Part shown: positions 44,871 through 54,108 of the stretch, piece after piece | Position numbering within the stretch: the first letter of the stretch is position 1 | Layout of the letters: every line of letters begins with the position of its first letter | Assembly: GCF_000020645.1 (NCBI RefSeq) | Contig: NC_011060.1 | Span: 2,618,501 to 2,682,500 of the forward strand | Length of the DNA: 64,000 bases | Source: Pelodictyon phaeoclathratiforme BU-1 | Lineage (GTDB): Bacteria; Bacteroidota; Chlorobiia; Chlorobiales; Chlorobiaceae | Direction: 5' to 3' | Notes under the pieces: model-generated | Databases searched by the model: none | Told to the model about the DNA's origin: nothing | Seen by the model: the letters and a program-made list of their open reading frames with translations, nothing else | Position numbers and translations under genes: made by a program

Positions 44871-45986
44871 TCACAGTTCAGGAGCAATCGAAGAGTCCGG
44901 TTTCTTGTGAACAAAATAGCGCTTAAAACTGAGTACAGGCCGTTCAAGAAAATAGAAAGAGAGCACCGCGATCATGAAGGTGATCAGAGAGCCAGCAATC
45001 GTTATCGTTAAACGGTTATATCCCAAACTCTTTATTATGCAAAATACGGGATGGTGCCAAAGATACAATCCGTATGATACAGAGCCAATCCAAACCAGCC
45101 ATTTCCTTGAAAAAAAGAGCGCAAACGCCCCCTCTTTATTGGTGACTATTTCAAGGATCAACACGGCTGTGAAGATTTCGACGGCAAAGAATCCTATGTA
45201 ATACATGTTCTGATTGCGCCAATCAGCATTGCATACAAACAGGGATAAACAAAAACAAGAAAACAAGGCAGTAATAAAAAGCTGTTTTCTAAACCGCGCA
45301 ATACCATTTTTTCCAGCAAGCTCCAGACTTAAAAAAAGCCCAAGCGCACATCCGGCAATCAGGGCGTCAGCTCTCGTATCAAGTCCGTTATACAAGCGTT
45401 CAACCGGTGCACCAATAAATGAGAGATAGATCCTGAATAGCGAGGATGAGACTGCAAGAGCAACCGTTATAGCAAAAACAGTCTTTCTGTTCTTCAGCAA
45501 AGCAAGCATCAACAACAACATAAGCGGCCAAAGGATATAAAACTGTTCCTCAATGGATAATGACCATGTATGGCCAAGAAAATCAGGAGGATGCACAGAA
45601 AAAGCGCGCGCCCAGTTCGAAAGATAAGCTAATGAGATAAGGGCATCGATGTAGTTACTTTTTGCCTTTGCTTCGTCAAGGAAGAACAAGCTGTACAAGC
45701 AAAAGGTAACTAATAACAGAAGCAACGCCGGTGCAAGACGCAACACCCTTCTCGCATAAAAGTTTTTCAGTGAAACAGAGCCATATCGCTCATATTCACG
45801 TACCAAAATAGTTGTAATCAAGAATCCGCTGAGTACAAAAAAGATATCGACACCAATAAAACCACCCACAAAACAGGGTACCTCCGCATGAAACAACATC
45901 ACAAAAAGGATGGCAACTCCACGAAGACCATCAAGTTGAGGAGAATAGTGCATGTATGATTGGCTGATCAACGAAGTGCGACTCAT
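44871..45986 (-). CDS. Acyltransferase 3 family membrane protein (OafA/YrhL-like)
   Basis: 371 residues from the ATG at 45984-45986. Seen: the family start YSPQLDGLRGVAILFVMLFHAE with catalytic H, FIGVDIFFVLSGFLIT, FYARRVLRLAPALLLLL, LGHTWSLSIEEQFYILWPL, and about ten hydrophobic segments ending LSFYFLERP. Usually O-acetylates polysaccharide or lipid in the inner membrane. Lies in a run of glycosyltransferase genes on the same strand, consistent with decoration of a surface glycan. Confidence 0.9.
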   Translation of the reverse strand: MSRTSLISQSYMHYSPQLDGLRGVAILFVMLFHAEVPCFVGGFIGVDIFFVLSGFLITTILVREYERYGSVSLKNFYARRVLRLAPALLLLLVTFCLYSLFFLDEAKAKSNYIDALISLAYLSNWARAFSVHPPDFLGHTWSLSIEEQFYILWPLMLLLMLALLKNRKTVFAITVALAVSSSLFRIYLSFIGAPVERLYNGLDTRADALIAGCALGLFLSLELAGKNGIARFRKQLFITALFSCFCLSLFVCNADWRNQNMYYIGFFAVEIFTAVLILEIVTNKEGAFALFFSRKWLVWIGSVSYGLYLWHHPVFCIIKSLGYNRLTITIAGSLITFMIAVLSFYFLERPVLSFKRYFVHKKPDSSIAPEL

Positions 45987-46092
45987 CCTGAGATCCCCAT
46001 AAATAAAGCTCCCCGCCACAAACGACGGAGCACTGTTTTTTTAAAAGAAACTTTACAAACCTTCACCGCAGTTCAAACAAGACTCATTCTGT

Positions 46093-47325
46093 TCAAGCCA
46101 GTGATTGCACCCACTCCAACTGCCGTGGCAGGCAGACCATATTCAGGTCATAATTGCTCCGGGCAAAAGCACGGGCATTGGCCCCAAGCCTCGCCCTTGC
46201 CCGAGGATCATCGAGCAGCGAACACACCGCATCAGTCAGAGCCTCCACATCAAAAAAATCAATGAGCAACCCCGTCTCATCATGCATGATCGCCTCCTGA
46301 ACCGGCCGCGTATTACTGGCCACAATGGCACAGCCAGCACTCATCGCCTCCAGCAAACTCCATGAAAGCACAAACGGGTAAGTGAGATAGAGATGAACCG
46401 TCGAGAGCTGCAACAGCGTAACAAACTCCCGATACGGAAGCTGACCCAGAAAATGAACCCGCCCCCAGTCACCGTCACTGATCAGCGGGCGCACCTCACT
46501 GGCGAAAATCTCTTTCCACGTTCCTCCCCCTTCCGGCATCCCGCCATAACTGACCCCATCGCCCCCAACAATCAGTACCCTCGCCTCCGGCCTCCGTTTC
46601 AGAAGCGCAGGCAGAGCACGCATAAAAATATGATAACCCCGATAGGGCTCAAGGTTACGATTGACAAAGGTGATCACTTCATCCTCCCGGGTCAGGGATA
46701 TCTTTCCGTTGATGGTTACCCTGACAGCCGGATTTGGCGCTACAGCATTGGTATCAATGCCGTCATGCACCACCGTTATTCTGGAGCGAAACGGTTCCGG
46801 AAAGGTACTTGCCTGCCAGTGAGTAGGAGAGATGGCGGCATCCGCAGACTCAAAATGGAGCAGGTTATTGAGGTTCTTCAGACGCAGTCGGCAGGTAACA
46901 CCATCATCAGGTAACTGAAATTCAGGATCAAAACCGGTATCGGCTCCCTCGGCAAGGTAAAAAAACTCGCAATAGATGCCAAGAGCAGCGGCTGGCCACA
47001 CCTCTTTCAAAAACATACTCTCACCCCAGCCAGGATGAGCAATGATGACCTCAGGGCTGAACCCCTCCCTTTTCAGTTGCATTGCCGCCCGGAAACAGGC
47101 CTCGGCGCGAATGGTCTTGGTCTCGAAATCGCACAACCAGGGATGTATCGTTGGTGTGCTGCTTCGAGTCGCTTTATAGGTGAAGATCTCCACCCCGCGC
47201 CACAATTTTTCGCCATTGAGATTTCGCATCGTCAATGCCAATACCCTGTGCCCCCCTGCAACAAGTGCAGGAGCAAGAAATTTGAACTGAGCAGGGAAAT
47301 TCTGGTGAATAAAAAGAATGTTCAT
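46093..47325 (-). CDS. Glycosyltransferase family 4-type protein
   Basis: 410 residues. Seen: the N-terminal MNILFIHQNFPAQFKFLAPA, HPGWGESMFLKEVWP, FVNRNLEPYRGYHIFMRALP, VLIVGGDGVSYGG, FLGQLPYREFVTLLQLSTVHLYLTYPFVLSWSLLEAMSAGCAIVAS and the conserved glutamates of the GT4 nucleotide site. A decayed fragment resembling this gene lies at 53862-53962, so a second copy once existed. Neighbour of the acyltransferase and methyltransferase genes on the same strand. Confidence 0.88.
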   Translation of the reverse strand: MNILFIHQNFPAQFKFLAPALVAGGHRVLALTMRNLNGEKLWRGVEIFTYKATRSSTPTIHPWLCDFETKTIRAEACFRAAMQLKREGFSPEVIIAHPGWGESMFLKEVWPAAALGIYCEFFYLAEGADTGFDPEFQLPDDGVTCRLRLKNLNNLLHFESADAAISPTHWQASTFPEPFRSRITVVHDGIDTNAVAPNPAVRVTINGKISLTREDEVITFVNRNLEPYRGYHIFMRALPALLKRRPEARVLIVGGDGVSYGGMPEGGGTWKEIFASEVRPLISDGDWGRVHFLGQLPYREFVTLLQLSTVHLYLTYPFVLSWSLLEAMSAGCAIVASNTRPVQEAIMHDETGLLIDFFDVEALTDAVCSLLDDPRARARLGANARAFARSNYDLNMVCLPRQLEWVQSLA

Positions 47326-47431
47326 GATGTGATCAAGCTACTGCAACCCACAATGAGCGGTTAACCATGTTGGAGCCTCTCCCGAAAGCACTTTTCATCT
47401 CCGCAAACCCGCATCTTCGTTGTCGCTCACC

Positions 47432-48037
47432 TCAGTACCGGGGAAAATGTTCTGCCGTCAAAGAGCGAAGATGAGCTTCATCAGCAACGGCAACTGTTGC
47501 AAGAGCCCACAGATCGTAAAATGGATGCAAACGCCTGATTGACGCTACCGCAGCAAAACCTGCGGCCTTGAGGGTACCAATCAAAACTTTTTGTGTAAAT
47601 CCGCACCGGTGTGACATATAGGTGTTTCCTGCTGCCATTGAGGCGCGATGGCCATACAGAATATCAAGCGGCGCAATTGCTCCGGCTGGAGAGGTATAAG
47701 CAGGATCAAGCAGTTTATCCTCGGCAACAAGAGCCGCAACCGACTGCAGGTCAGGGCAGGTAATGACCGAAAAACCATCCGGCTTGAGCACCCGCATGAA
47801 CTCTCCAAGAGCCAGTGGCACTTCGTGTGGATAGAGATGCTCAATATTGTGACTGGAGAATATTGCATCAACCGAACCATCAGCAACTGCCGAAATATCC
47901 GTCATGGTACCGATGATGTCTGGTTTCACCGCGCTATCGATATCAAGCCGCAACTCCCTCCAATCCGGAGTATTAAACCCTCTTGTTGTCCGCTCTTTAT
48001 GCTTGGGGCCGCAGCCAATATGGAGAAAGGTACGCAA
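47432..48037 (-). CDS. Class I SAM-dependent methyltransferase
   Basis: 201 residues, TTG start (no ATG available in frame). Seen: the glycine-rich SAM site FLHIGCGPKHKERTTRGF, LDIDSAVKPDIIG, VDAIFSSHNIEHLYPHE and EFMRVLKPDGFSVITCPDL, typical of Methyltransf_11-type enzymes often found in polysaccharide gene clusters. Substrate unknown. Same strand as the glycosyltransferases downstream of it. Confidence 0.82.
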   Translation of the reverse strand: MRTFLHIGCGPKHKERTTRGFNTPDWRELRLDIDSAVKPDIIGTMTDISAVADGSVDAIFSSHNIEHLYPHEVPLALGEFMRVLKPDGFSVITCPDLQSVAALVAEDKLLDPAYTSPAGAIAPLDILYGHRASMAAGNTYMSHRCGFTQKVLIGTLKAAGFAAVASIRRLHPFYDLWALATVAVADEAHLRSLTAEHFPRY

Positions 48038-48156
48038 GGTATGTACGATTAATGATAAAGCAATTGTTTTACCGGTAAAGTCCGCAATATAGATTTTTTT
48101 CTTTTCACAACAGCAGTTCGCCCAACAGCATCCGTACCAACGGAACAGATGGGGTA

Positions 48157-48254
48157 AAAAAAAGCCCCCCGGCGCTCACGAGGCACCGGGGGGCTTTTAT
48201 AATCTTTCTTCATTCCTTCCTGAGTCTGATTTACCGAGGTAAACCAGTCTCGGG
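48157..48254. terminator. Double-hairpin 3' block, copy 1 (separated from its RTX gene by the IS)
   Basis: Hairpin A (48157-48198): arms AAAAGCCCCCCGG / CCGGGGGGCTTTT, able to terminate in both directions. Hairpin B (48219-48254): arms CCTGAGTCTGATTTACC / GGTAAACCAGTCTCGGG, imperfect. The whole block up to 48296 is nearly identical to 53975-54114 downstream of the second RTX gene. It was the 3' end of the RTX gene at 50212 before the insertion sequence landed. Confidence 0.88.
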
Positions 48255-48296
48255 GAACGAGGCTGCCAACTGAAGCATCCTGCCTTTCGGCTTAGA

Positions 48297-50210
48297 CCGA
48301 AGTTCCTTGACGTAAAATCGTATAACATATTGAATTTCGATAAATTGCAGGGAATTTACGTATTTTGTACCCATGTAAAATACATCAAGCCGCTTGTTTT
48401 ATTTGGGTTTTAGTGATATACTAAACCCATGCACGTTGATATTATTCCAAATAGAAACTCTCGTCCCGCCATCTTGCTCCGTGAGTCTTGGCGTGAGAAC
48501 GACAAAGTCATGAAACGCACCGTGGCTAATATTTCGAACTGGCCTCCGGAACAGGTTACTGCGTTACGACGGGTTTTGAAAAATGAACCGCTGGTCTCAC
48601 CCAGTGAGGTATTTTCAATTGAACGCTCATTGCCTCATGGTCATGTTGAAGCTCTTCTTGAGATGATTCGTCTTATCGGTCTTGACAAAATGATCGCTGC
48701 CCGACGGACTCGTGAGCGTGATCTCGTTTTGGCAATGATCGTCGAACGCCTGATTGCGCCATCTTCAAAATTGGCCACTACGAGGTTATGGCATAGCACA
48801 ACTCTTGCGCAGTTACTCAATGTTGAGGATGCTGATGAAGATGAATTGTATGCAGCCATGGACTGGTTGCTGGAACGCCAACCTGTTCTTGAAAAGAGAT
48901 TTGCAAGCCGTCACCTTGGTGAAGGTCAACACGTATTTTATGATGTGAGCAATAGCTCTTATGAGGGCCATTGTTGTCCCCTGGCACGTTTAGGCCACGA
49001 TAAACAGGGTCGGCGAGGCAAGCCAATTATTACCTACGGAGTACTGACCGATGTCAAGGGGCGTCCCATAGCTGTTGAGGTTTATCCGGGTAACACTGGT
49101 GATCCCAGTACCGTAGCAGACCAAGTGGAGAAGCTGAAAGAGCGTTTTGCCTTGCAGCGAGTGGTTCTGGTTGGAGATCGTGGTACATTGACTCAGACAC
49201 AGATTGATATCCTGAAAACTCATCCCGGGATTGGGTGGATTTCAGCGTTGCGAAGTGAAAACATTCGCAAACTTGCAGCAAATAATCATTTGCAGTTGTC
49301 ATTGTTTGATGAAAAAAATCTGGCAGAAATAACTTCGGCAGATTTCCCCGATGAACGCCTGATCGCCTGCTTCAACCCCCTGCTCTGTGATGAACGGAGG
49401 CGCAAGCGCCAGGAGTTATTGGATGCAACAGAAAACAAGCTACAAAAAATTGTTGATGAGGTTCATCGTCGCACGAAAACCCCGCTGAGTGCATCGGAAA
49501 TTGGTCAAAAGGTTGGCAAGGTGATCAATGGGTATAAAATGGCCAAACACTTTGAGCTATCGATTGCTGACGGAGAGTTTTCCTTCAAGAGGAAAGCTGA
49601 ATCGATCGCACAAGAAGCGGAGTTGGATGGCATCTATGTTATTCGCACCAGCGAAAGCCGACAGAACCTGTCGGCAGAGGATACCGTAAGAAGCTATAAG
49701 AATTTAGCAAAAGTTGAACAGGTTTTCCGCACCTTCAAAAGTATTGACCTGCAGGTACGGCCCATATACCATTATTATGCCGAACGTGTTCGTGCCCATA
49801 TCTTTCTGTGCTTGCTGGTTTATTATGTTGAGTGGCACATGCGTCAAGCACTTGCTCCTTTGCTCTTCGATGATGAAGAACTTGCTCAGGACAGGAAAGA
49901 GCGCGATCCGATCAAGCCTGCAGTCTCATCCAAATCGGCAAAAAAGAAAAAAAGTACAAAAACAAACAAAGAGGGATTCCCCGTTCACAGTTTTCGCTCG
50001 CTTATCATGGAACTGGGCACTCGCAGTCGAAACCGGTGCAGACTGAAATCTGCTCCAGGAAGCCCTGTGATTTCCCAGGATACCGAACCAACACCACTTC
50101 AAACCCGTGCAATGGAATTGATTCGTTTGTACCCAGTAGATGGAAGTTGATTTCACGTCTTTTTGCTTTTTATATAATAGGTTATCATTTTTTTATACAG
50201 GGAACTTCGG
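48297..50210. mobile_element. IS1634-like insertion sequence, complete, 1914 bp
   Basis: Terminal inverted repeats start CCGAAGTTCC at 48297 and end GGAACTTCGG at 50210; similarity extends to about 13 bases. The element is flanked by the direct repeat CTTAGA (48291-48296 and 50211-50216), a 6-base target-site duplication that contains the stop codon of the RTX gene. It holds one transposase gene. Intact ends, perfect target duplication and open transposase point to a recent insertion. Confidence 0.93.
48429..50150 (+). CDS. IS1634 family (IS4-group) DDE transposase
   Basis: 573 residues. Seen: YDVSNSSYEGH (first acidic residue), GKPIITYGVLTDVKGRPIAVEVYPGNTGD, VLVGDRGTLT (second acidic residue), and the C-terminal Y-(2)-x-(3)-E-(6)-K signature in YKNLAKVEQVFRTFK, where a leucine stands at the usual arginine position, as is common in IS1634. 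The C-terminal tail is Lys/Ser-rich. The gene is opposite in direction to the RTX gene it interrupts. Confidence 0.93.
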   Translation: MHVDIIPNRNSRPAILLRESWRENDKVMKRTVANISNWPPEQVTALRRVLKNEPLVSPSEVFSIERSLPHGHVEALLEMIRLIGLDKMIAARRTRERDLVLAMIVERLIAPSSKLATTRLWHSTTLAQLLNVEDADEDELYAAMDWLLERQPVLEKRFASRHLGEGQHVFYDVSNSSYEGHCCPLARLGHDKQGRRGKPIITYGVLTDVKGRPIAVEVYPGNTGDPSTVADQVEKLKERFALQRVVLVGDRGTLTQTQIDILKTHPGIGWISALRSENIRKLAANNHLQLSLFDEKNLAEITSADFPDERLIACFNPLLCDERRRKRQELLDATENKLQKIVDEVHRRTKTPLSASEIGQKVGKVINGYKMAKHFELSIADGEFSFKRKAESIAQEAELDGIYVIRTSESRQNLSAEDTVRSYKNLAKVEQVFRTFKSIDLQVRPIYHYYAERVRAHIFLCLLVYYVEWHMRQALAPLLFDDEELAQDRKERDPIKPAVSSKSAKKKKSTKTNKEGFPVHSFRSLIMELGTRSRNRCRLKSAPGSPVISQDTEPTPLQTRAMELIRLYPVDGS

Positions 50211-50211
50211 C

Positions 50212-51745
50212 TTAGATGAAGTCAGCCAATGCCAAAGCTGGAGTGTTAACAAATACACCAACCAACTCCACTTCACCTGCTGTCAAGGTATTCCCTGTTG
50301 CATCTGTGTTGGTTATACGCAAGACGACAGAACCGGTTGAATCATTATCGAGGACCAGCAGCACACTGTCTGCAGGAGTCAGAACGCTATCAAGGTTCGC
50401 GATAACACCATTCAATGCACCACCAGCACCCAGCAACTGAGCCTCAAGAGCAGCGTAGTTAGTCGTCAAGTTAGAAGCAGTAGATGCAAGCACATTTGTA
50501 AATGCCGCGCTTCCAACTCCGGTTTGAGCGATGAATACGACACCGACAGTGCTAAGAGGGTCAACCAATCCAGCAGCAAACGTCGCAGAAGTGATAACAT
50601 CAATACCAGTGATGCCATCAGCGTTCGTACCCAGACCGTTCAACAGTGCACCATTGTAATTAAACTTGTCTGTGCCGGAAGCAAAGCCTGTGATCAAATC
50701 AGCATGAGCAACAGCGATAACATCAGATACCACAGTATCCTTCACCTGAACTAAAGGCGCAACACCAGTCTCAGTCAAGCTGATGGTGTCAATACCAGCA
50801 CCACCGTCAACGACATCCTGACCTTCACCGGCAGAGATCGTGTCGTTTCCTGCATTACCGTTAATGGTGTCGGCTCCACGTCCGTCAGTGATGGCGTCAC
50901 TGTTCTGCGTACCCTGAATCGTCAAGTCAGCGAGGTCACCATTTTCAACCGTAATCACTGCACCACCGGTAGCAAGGTTTGCGTCCGTATCCAATACCGC
51001 AGAAGCGTCGAGAGTAAAGCCTGTTGTATTGTCTGTCCATGCGTCAGCGATCGTGATGGTCATGGCTCCCTCAGCACCTCCGTCGTTTGCCGTTGCACCT
51101 TCAAGCACCACAAGTTTGTCGAAAGCGCCTGCAGCCAATGTTGCTGCGCTACCAGCATAGCCAGTGTTGATATCGACCAAACCATCAGCATTACCAGCGT
51201 TTGTTGAGCTGATGACGTGTGCATCGTTTTCATCCGCGGTGTAGACACGCACCTCAACCTGTGCGCTCTGTGCGGCTGACGTGACCATGTTCAGGATGCT
51301 CCCGCCTTTGGCTGCAACCTGGATATCCATGTTTACAAACTGAATATCGGTATCATCGTCTTTGTTTTCGATGTTCAGCACGGTTGCGACCCTATGTGTA
51401 TGTGTATCAATCAACAGGGCGCCACCTATCGTCTGCGCGGCGCCACCAAAACTATCCGGGTTAACCGTTGGAGCAATCGTGAAGTTGTTACCGATCAGGA
51501 GATCAAGCCGGTTATTCTGCTCACCGATCATGCGGATGGTATCCACATTCGTGTTGCCTGCGCCAGTGCCAACCTGTTCGTCGATGGTAATCATCAAGTC
51601 ACCGTTAGCCGCTGTTGTATCAACAAGAATTGTTTCGATACTGTCGAGCTTCACAAAGAGATCATCGTTGATAACCGTTGATGGGCTCACACCGGCTTTG
51701 TTATTTGTGCCGAGGTCATAGTTGCCATCAACAATCATTGTATCG
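50212..51745 (-). repeat. C-terminal coding block shared with the second RTX gene
   Basis: Translated positions from DTMIVDGN to the final ADFI are nearly the same as the corresponding parts of the gene at 54109-60024 (54109-54745 and 55800-56700 there), with long identical DNA stretches. Upstream of this block the two genes diverge strongly. This pattern fits recent duplication or gene conversion restricted to the 3' half. Confidence 0.85.
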
Positions 51746-53511
51746 CGACCTTCGCCTCCATCAACAGAGCCTTCAATCCGCGCAACGCCTGTACCGGTTA
51801 CGGTGATCCTGAGGGTATCATTGTCTGAACCTAACAAGATCTCTGCACCATCGGCAATCAATACAGAAGTATCCGTTGCAAGAGTAACCTTATCTTCTCC
51901 TGCCTCAGTGGTGATTGATGCTGTTGCTGCAAGATGATGGGCAGTAACGGAGTCATTGCCCGATCCGGTGTTGAGGTGGCCCGCAAAGGTTACGGCAGGG
52001 CCATAGTCACCACCATCATTACTTGTCCAAAACGCAGTCAACACCCGGTCAACAAGCACGGTATCATCATTACTGCCTGTGGTGAATACTGCCGATGCGT
52101 CGGCGGCAGCATTGGAGATATTGACGGCAATTTTGCCCTGTGCTGCGCTACCATCAAGCACAAAACCCTTAACACTCCCTACAGAAGCGAGGATAACGGT
52201 TCCGGTTCCAATGCCTGTAACCGTAATTTTTTTAAGGCCTGCAACCGAGTCCGGGGTAAACCCATTGTCATGCTCGATAATGTTGTTATTCTTATTCCAA
52301 TCCTCACCAATGAACAGGTCGCCCAATGCAGTAATGGTCAATTCCAGAGAATTGACAGTAACCCCTGATGGAAAAGTATTTACATCTAAAAGATCAATGG
52401 CTGGATCACCGCACGCCCACAGAACGATATTACGCCACTGCCATTCGGTATAACCACTAAGAGTAAGATTATGGGCATAGAAGTCGCATATCAACAGTCT
52501 CAGGAGAAATTCAGTTGGCGGCACACCCCTCCAACTGAACGTTATATCTGGAAGGCCCTGAGTGTTGGAAACCGAAAGATTGTTCGCACTGGCAGGAAGA
52601 TTATCAATAACGAAACCACCAGAAGAGACTCCGGTAACATTAACAGTTGTAAGTGCTTGATCGGCATGTTGCAAATCAAGTCCGCTGAGATAGCTGGTAG
52701 CACCGAACTCAACTTCCAGAGTCTTGATATTGTTCAACTCGGGAGCAATAACATAACCTGCATCCGCGTTCGGATTAACAAGCACAGCGGTCAATGTGGC
52801 TTCATCACCAAGCCCGGTAAGCTGATCAGAATTTTGCAGGGTGTTGAGCGTTCCGGCAGGGTTGGAGGTAAAATGGTAAGCGCTTTTATTATCCTGGGCA
52901 GTGGTCAACGCGTAGCTTTCTACGGGTGTTCCCATACGATTCTCAAAACGGCCATTTGTAATATAGTGCTGTGCTGCGAAATCATTTGCCGCATCACCAG
53001 ACAGATGAAGGAGATCATAAATCCAGTGCTGTAAATCAGCATTCGCTGCAAGATACGCTGCAGCATCAAAAGTGATGGTACGATCCTCGTGAACCCCATA
53101 CTGCATGTAATGCTTCGCTGCCGTAACCGCATCAGCATCGGTGACGCCATCAGCGCCAAGCCAGTTCATCAAGTCAGGGTTTGAGGCAAGATACTCCCAC
53201 GCATCAAAGGTGATGGTACGATCCTCGTGATATCCATGCTCGATGTAATGTTTTGTCGCCGTTGTCGCGTCAGCATGGGTAAAACCATCAGCGCCAAGCC
53301 AGTTCATCAAGTCCGGATTTGAGGCAAGATACTCCCATGCATTAAAGGTGATCGTACGTCCCTCACTCCGTGCGTAATTGTTGTAATGCTGCGCTGCCGT
53401 ATCAGAGTCAGCATCGGTAAGGCCATCAGCGCCGAGCCAATCCATCAAATCGGCATACGAGGCAAGATATTGCCAACTGTCAAGCGAACCAGCAACAATT
53501 GAGGTAACCAT
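50212..53511 (-). CDS. Giant secreted RTX-type, S-layer-like protein (shorter paralogue)
   Basis: 1099 residues from the ATG at 53509-53511, which has AGGAG 7 bases upstream. Residues 1 to about 185: four repeats of 46 residues of the type YLASNPDLMNWLGADG...HYMQYGVHEDRTITFDA. The middle and C-terminal parts are Asp/Asn/Gly/Thr-rich, with calcium-type repeats (GGEGRDTMIVDGN, GRGADTINGNAGNDTISAGEGQDVVDGGAGIDTI). No N-terminal signal peptide and almost no cysteine: a type I secretion substrate, likely a surface layer. No transporter is in the window. The stop codon (TAA, 50212-50214) lies in the IS target-site duplication. Confidence 0.88.
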   Translation of the reverse strand: MVTSIVAGSLDSWQYLASYADLMDWLGADGLTDADSDTAAQHYNNYARSEGRTITFNAWEYLASNPDLMNWLGADGFTHADATTATKHYIEHGYHEDRTITFDAWEYLASNPDLMNWLGADGVTDADAVTAAKHYMQYGVHEDRTITFDAAAYLAANADLQHWIYDLLHLSGDAANDFAAQHYITNGRFENRMGTPVESYALTTAQDNKSAYHFTSNPAGTLNTLQNSDQLTGLGDEATLTAVLVNPNADAGYVIAPELNNIKTLEVEFGATSYLSGLDLQHADQALTTVNVTGVSSGGFVIDNLPASANNLSVSNTQGLPDITFSWRGVPPTEFLLRLLICDFYAHNLTLSGYTEWQWRNIVLWACGDPAIDLLDVNTFPSGVTVNSLELTITALGDLFIGEDWNKNNNIIEHDNGFTPDSVAGLKKITVTGIGTGTVILASVGSVKGFVLDGSAAQGKIAVNISNAAADASAVFTTGSNDDTVLVDRVLTAFWTSNDGGDYGPAVTFAGHLNTGSGNDSVTAHHLAATASITTEAGEDKVTLATDTSVLIADGAEILLGSDNDTLRITVTGTGVARIEGSVDGGEGRDTMIVDGNYDLGTNNKAGVSPSTVINDDLFVKLDSIETILVDTTAANGDLMITIDEQVGTGAGNTNVDTIRMIGEQNNRLDLLIGNNFTIAPTVNPDSFGGAAQTIGGALLIDTHTHRVATVLNIENKDDDTDIQFVNMDIQVAAKGGSILNMVTSAAQSAQVEVRVYTADENDAHVISSTNAGNADGLVDINTGYAGSAATLAAGAFDKLVVLEGATANDGGAEGAMTITIADAWTDNTTGFTLDASAVLDTDANLATGGAVITVENGDLADLTIQGTQNSDAITDGRGADTINGNAGNDTISAGEGQDVVDGGAGIDTISLTETGVAPLVQVKDTVVSDVIAVAHADLITGFASGTDKFNYNGALLNGLGTNADGITGIDVITSATFAAGLVDPLSTVGVVFIAQTGVGSAAFTNVLASTASNLTTNYAALEAQLLGAGGALNGVIANLDSVLTPADSVLLVLDNDSTGSVVLRITNTDATGNTLTAGEVELVGVFVNTPALALADFI
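53040..53500 (-). repeat. Tandem 138-bp repeats encoding the RTX protein N-terminus
   Basis: Corresponding positions recur exactly 138 bases apart (for example CCAGTTCATC at 53161 and 53299, CCAATCCATC at 53437), giving 46-residue protein repeats. The two central units are nearly identical in DNA, so unit number can change by slippage or recombination. Confidence 0.9.
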
Positions 53512-53624
53512 GAGAGATCTCCTGAAGTATTTGAAAAATATACGTATTCCCAAAAATTAATTAATTTATCGCACCAATGCACATATTTATTTCTCATAAA
53601 TTAAAAATCAGAAGTCTACTCTTG

Positions 53625-53850
53625 CTGGACACTCAAGTGCCCCAAGGCCAAATTTCCAGAACTACATCAAGACTCCTATGCACACTTCTACGACATCGAC
53701 AAGATCTAAACCTGGAACCGCAAGTTCGAGATAGAGTTCGGCTTCGACAAATCAAGTATTCTGAAACAAGACGAGGTCAAGAACCAAAGAGCTGCACCCC
53801 TGGGATGGTTGCCTCCTCAACCCTGCGCAAATGCTGAACGGTGATGGTTC
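53625..53850 (+). pseudogene. Degenerate bchE 3' fragment (longer copy)
   Basis: CTTCTACGACATCGAC, then CGCAAGTTCGAGAT, GGCTTCGACAAATCAAG, GACGAGGTCAAGAA, GAGCTGCACCCC and ATGGTTGCCTCCTCAACC follow the order of bchE codons FYDID, RKIEI, GFDKSR, EEVKN, ELRP, MVA, and the fragment ends in SSTLRKC-stop (bchE: SSTVRNC-stop). It carries a stop codon and small indels and the same internal deletion as the copy at 43057-43126. Confidence 0.85.
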
Positions 53851-53861
53851 ATGAAAGCCAT

Positions 53862-53962
53862 TCCCGTGATTGCACCCACACCACAATTGCACAGCCCGCA
53901 CTTATGGCCTCCAGCCGACTCCATAAAGAACGAAACGGTTCCGGAAAGAGAGACATTGAATT
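53862..53962 (-). pseudogene. Decayed glycosyltransferase fragment
   Basis: GTGATTGCACCCACACCA matches the 3' end of the glycosyltransferase gene near 46100. GCACAGCCCGCACTTATGG and CTCCAGCCGACTCCATAAAG match its DNA near 46325-46370, and CGAAACGGTTCCGGAAAG matches near 46790. The pieces are in the right order but large parts between them are deleted. It follows the bchE fragment directly. Confidence 0.75.
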
Positions 53963-53974
53963 TTAAAAGAGTCC

Positions 53975-54071
53975 CATAAAAAAAGCCCCCCGGCGCTCGC
54001 GAGGCACCGGGGGGCTTTTATAATCTTTCTGCATTCCCGAGACTGGCTTACTGAAGTAAACCAGTCTCGGG
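53975..54071. terminator. Double-hairpin 3' block of the long RTX gene, copy 2
   Basis: Hairpin A (53978-54019): AAAAGCCCCCCGG / CCGGGGGGCTTTT. Hairpin B (54036-54071): CCCGAGACTGG / CCAGTCTCGGG, extended by TTACT/AGTAA, more regular than in copy 1. Hairpin A works as terminator for the minus-strand RTX gene; the function of hairpin B, between the stop codon and hairpin A, is unknown (mRNA 3' protection is one option). Confidence 0.9.
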
Positions 54072-54108
54072 GAACGAGGCTGCCAACTGAAGCATCCTGC
54101 CTTTCGGC

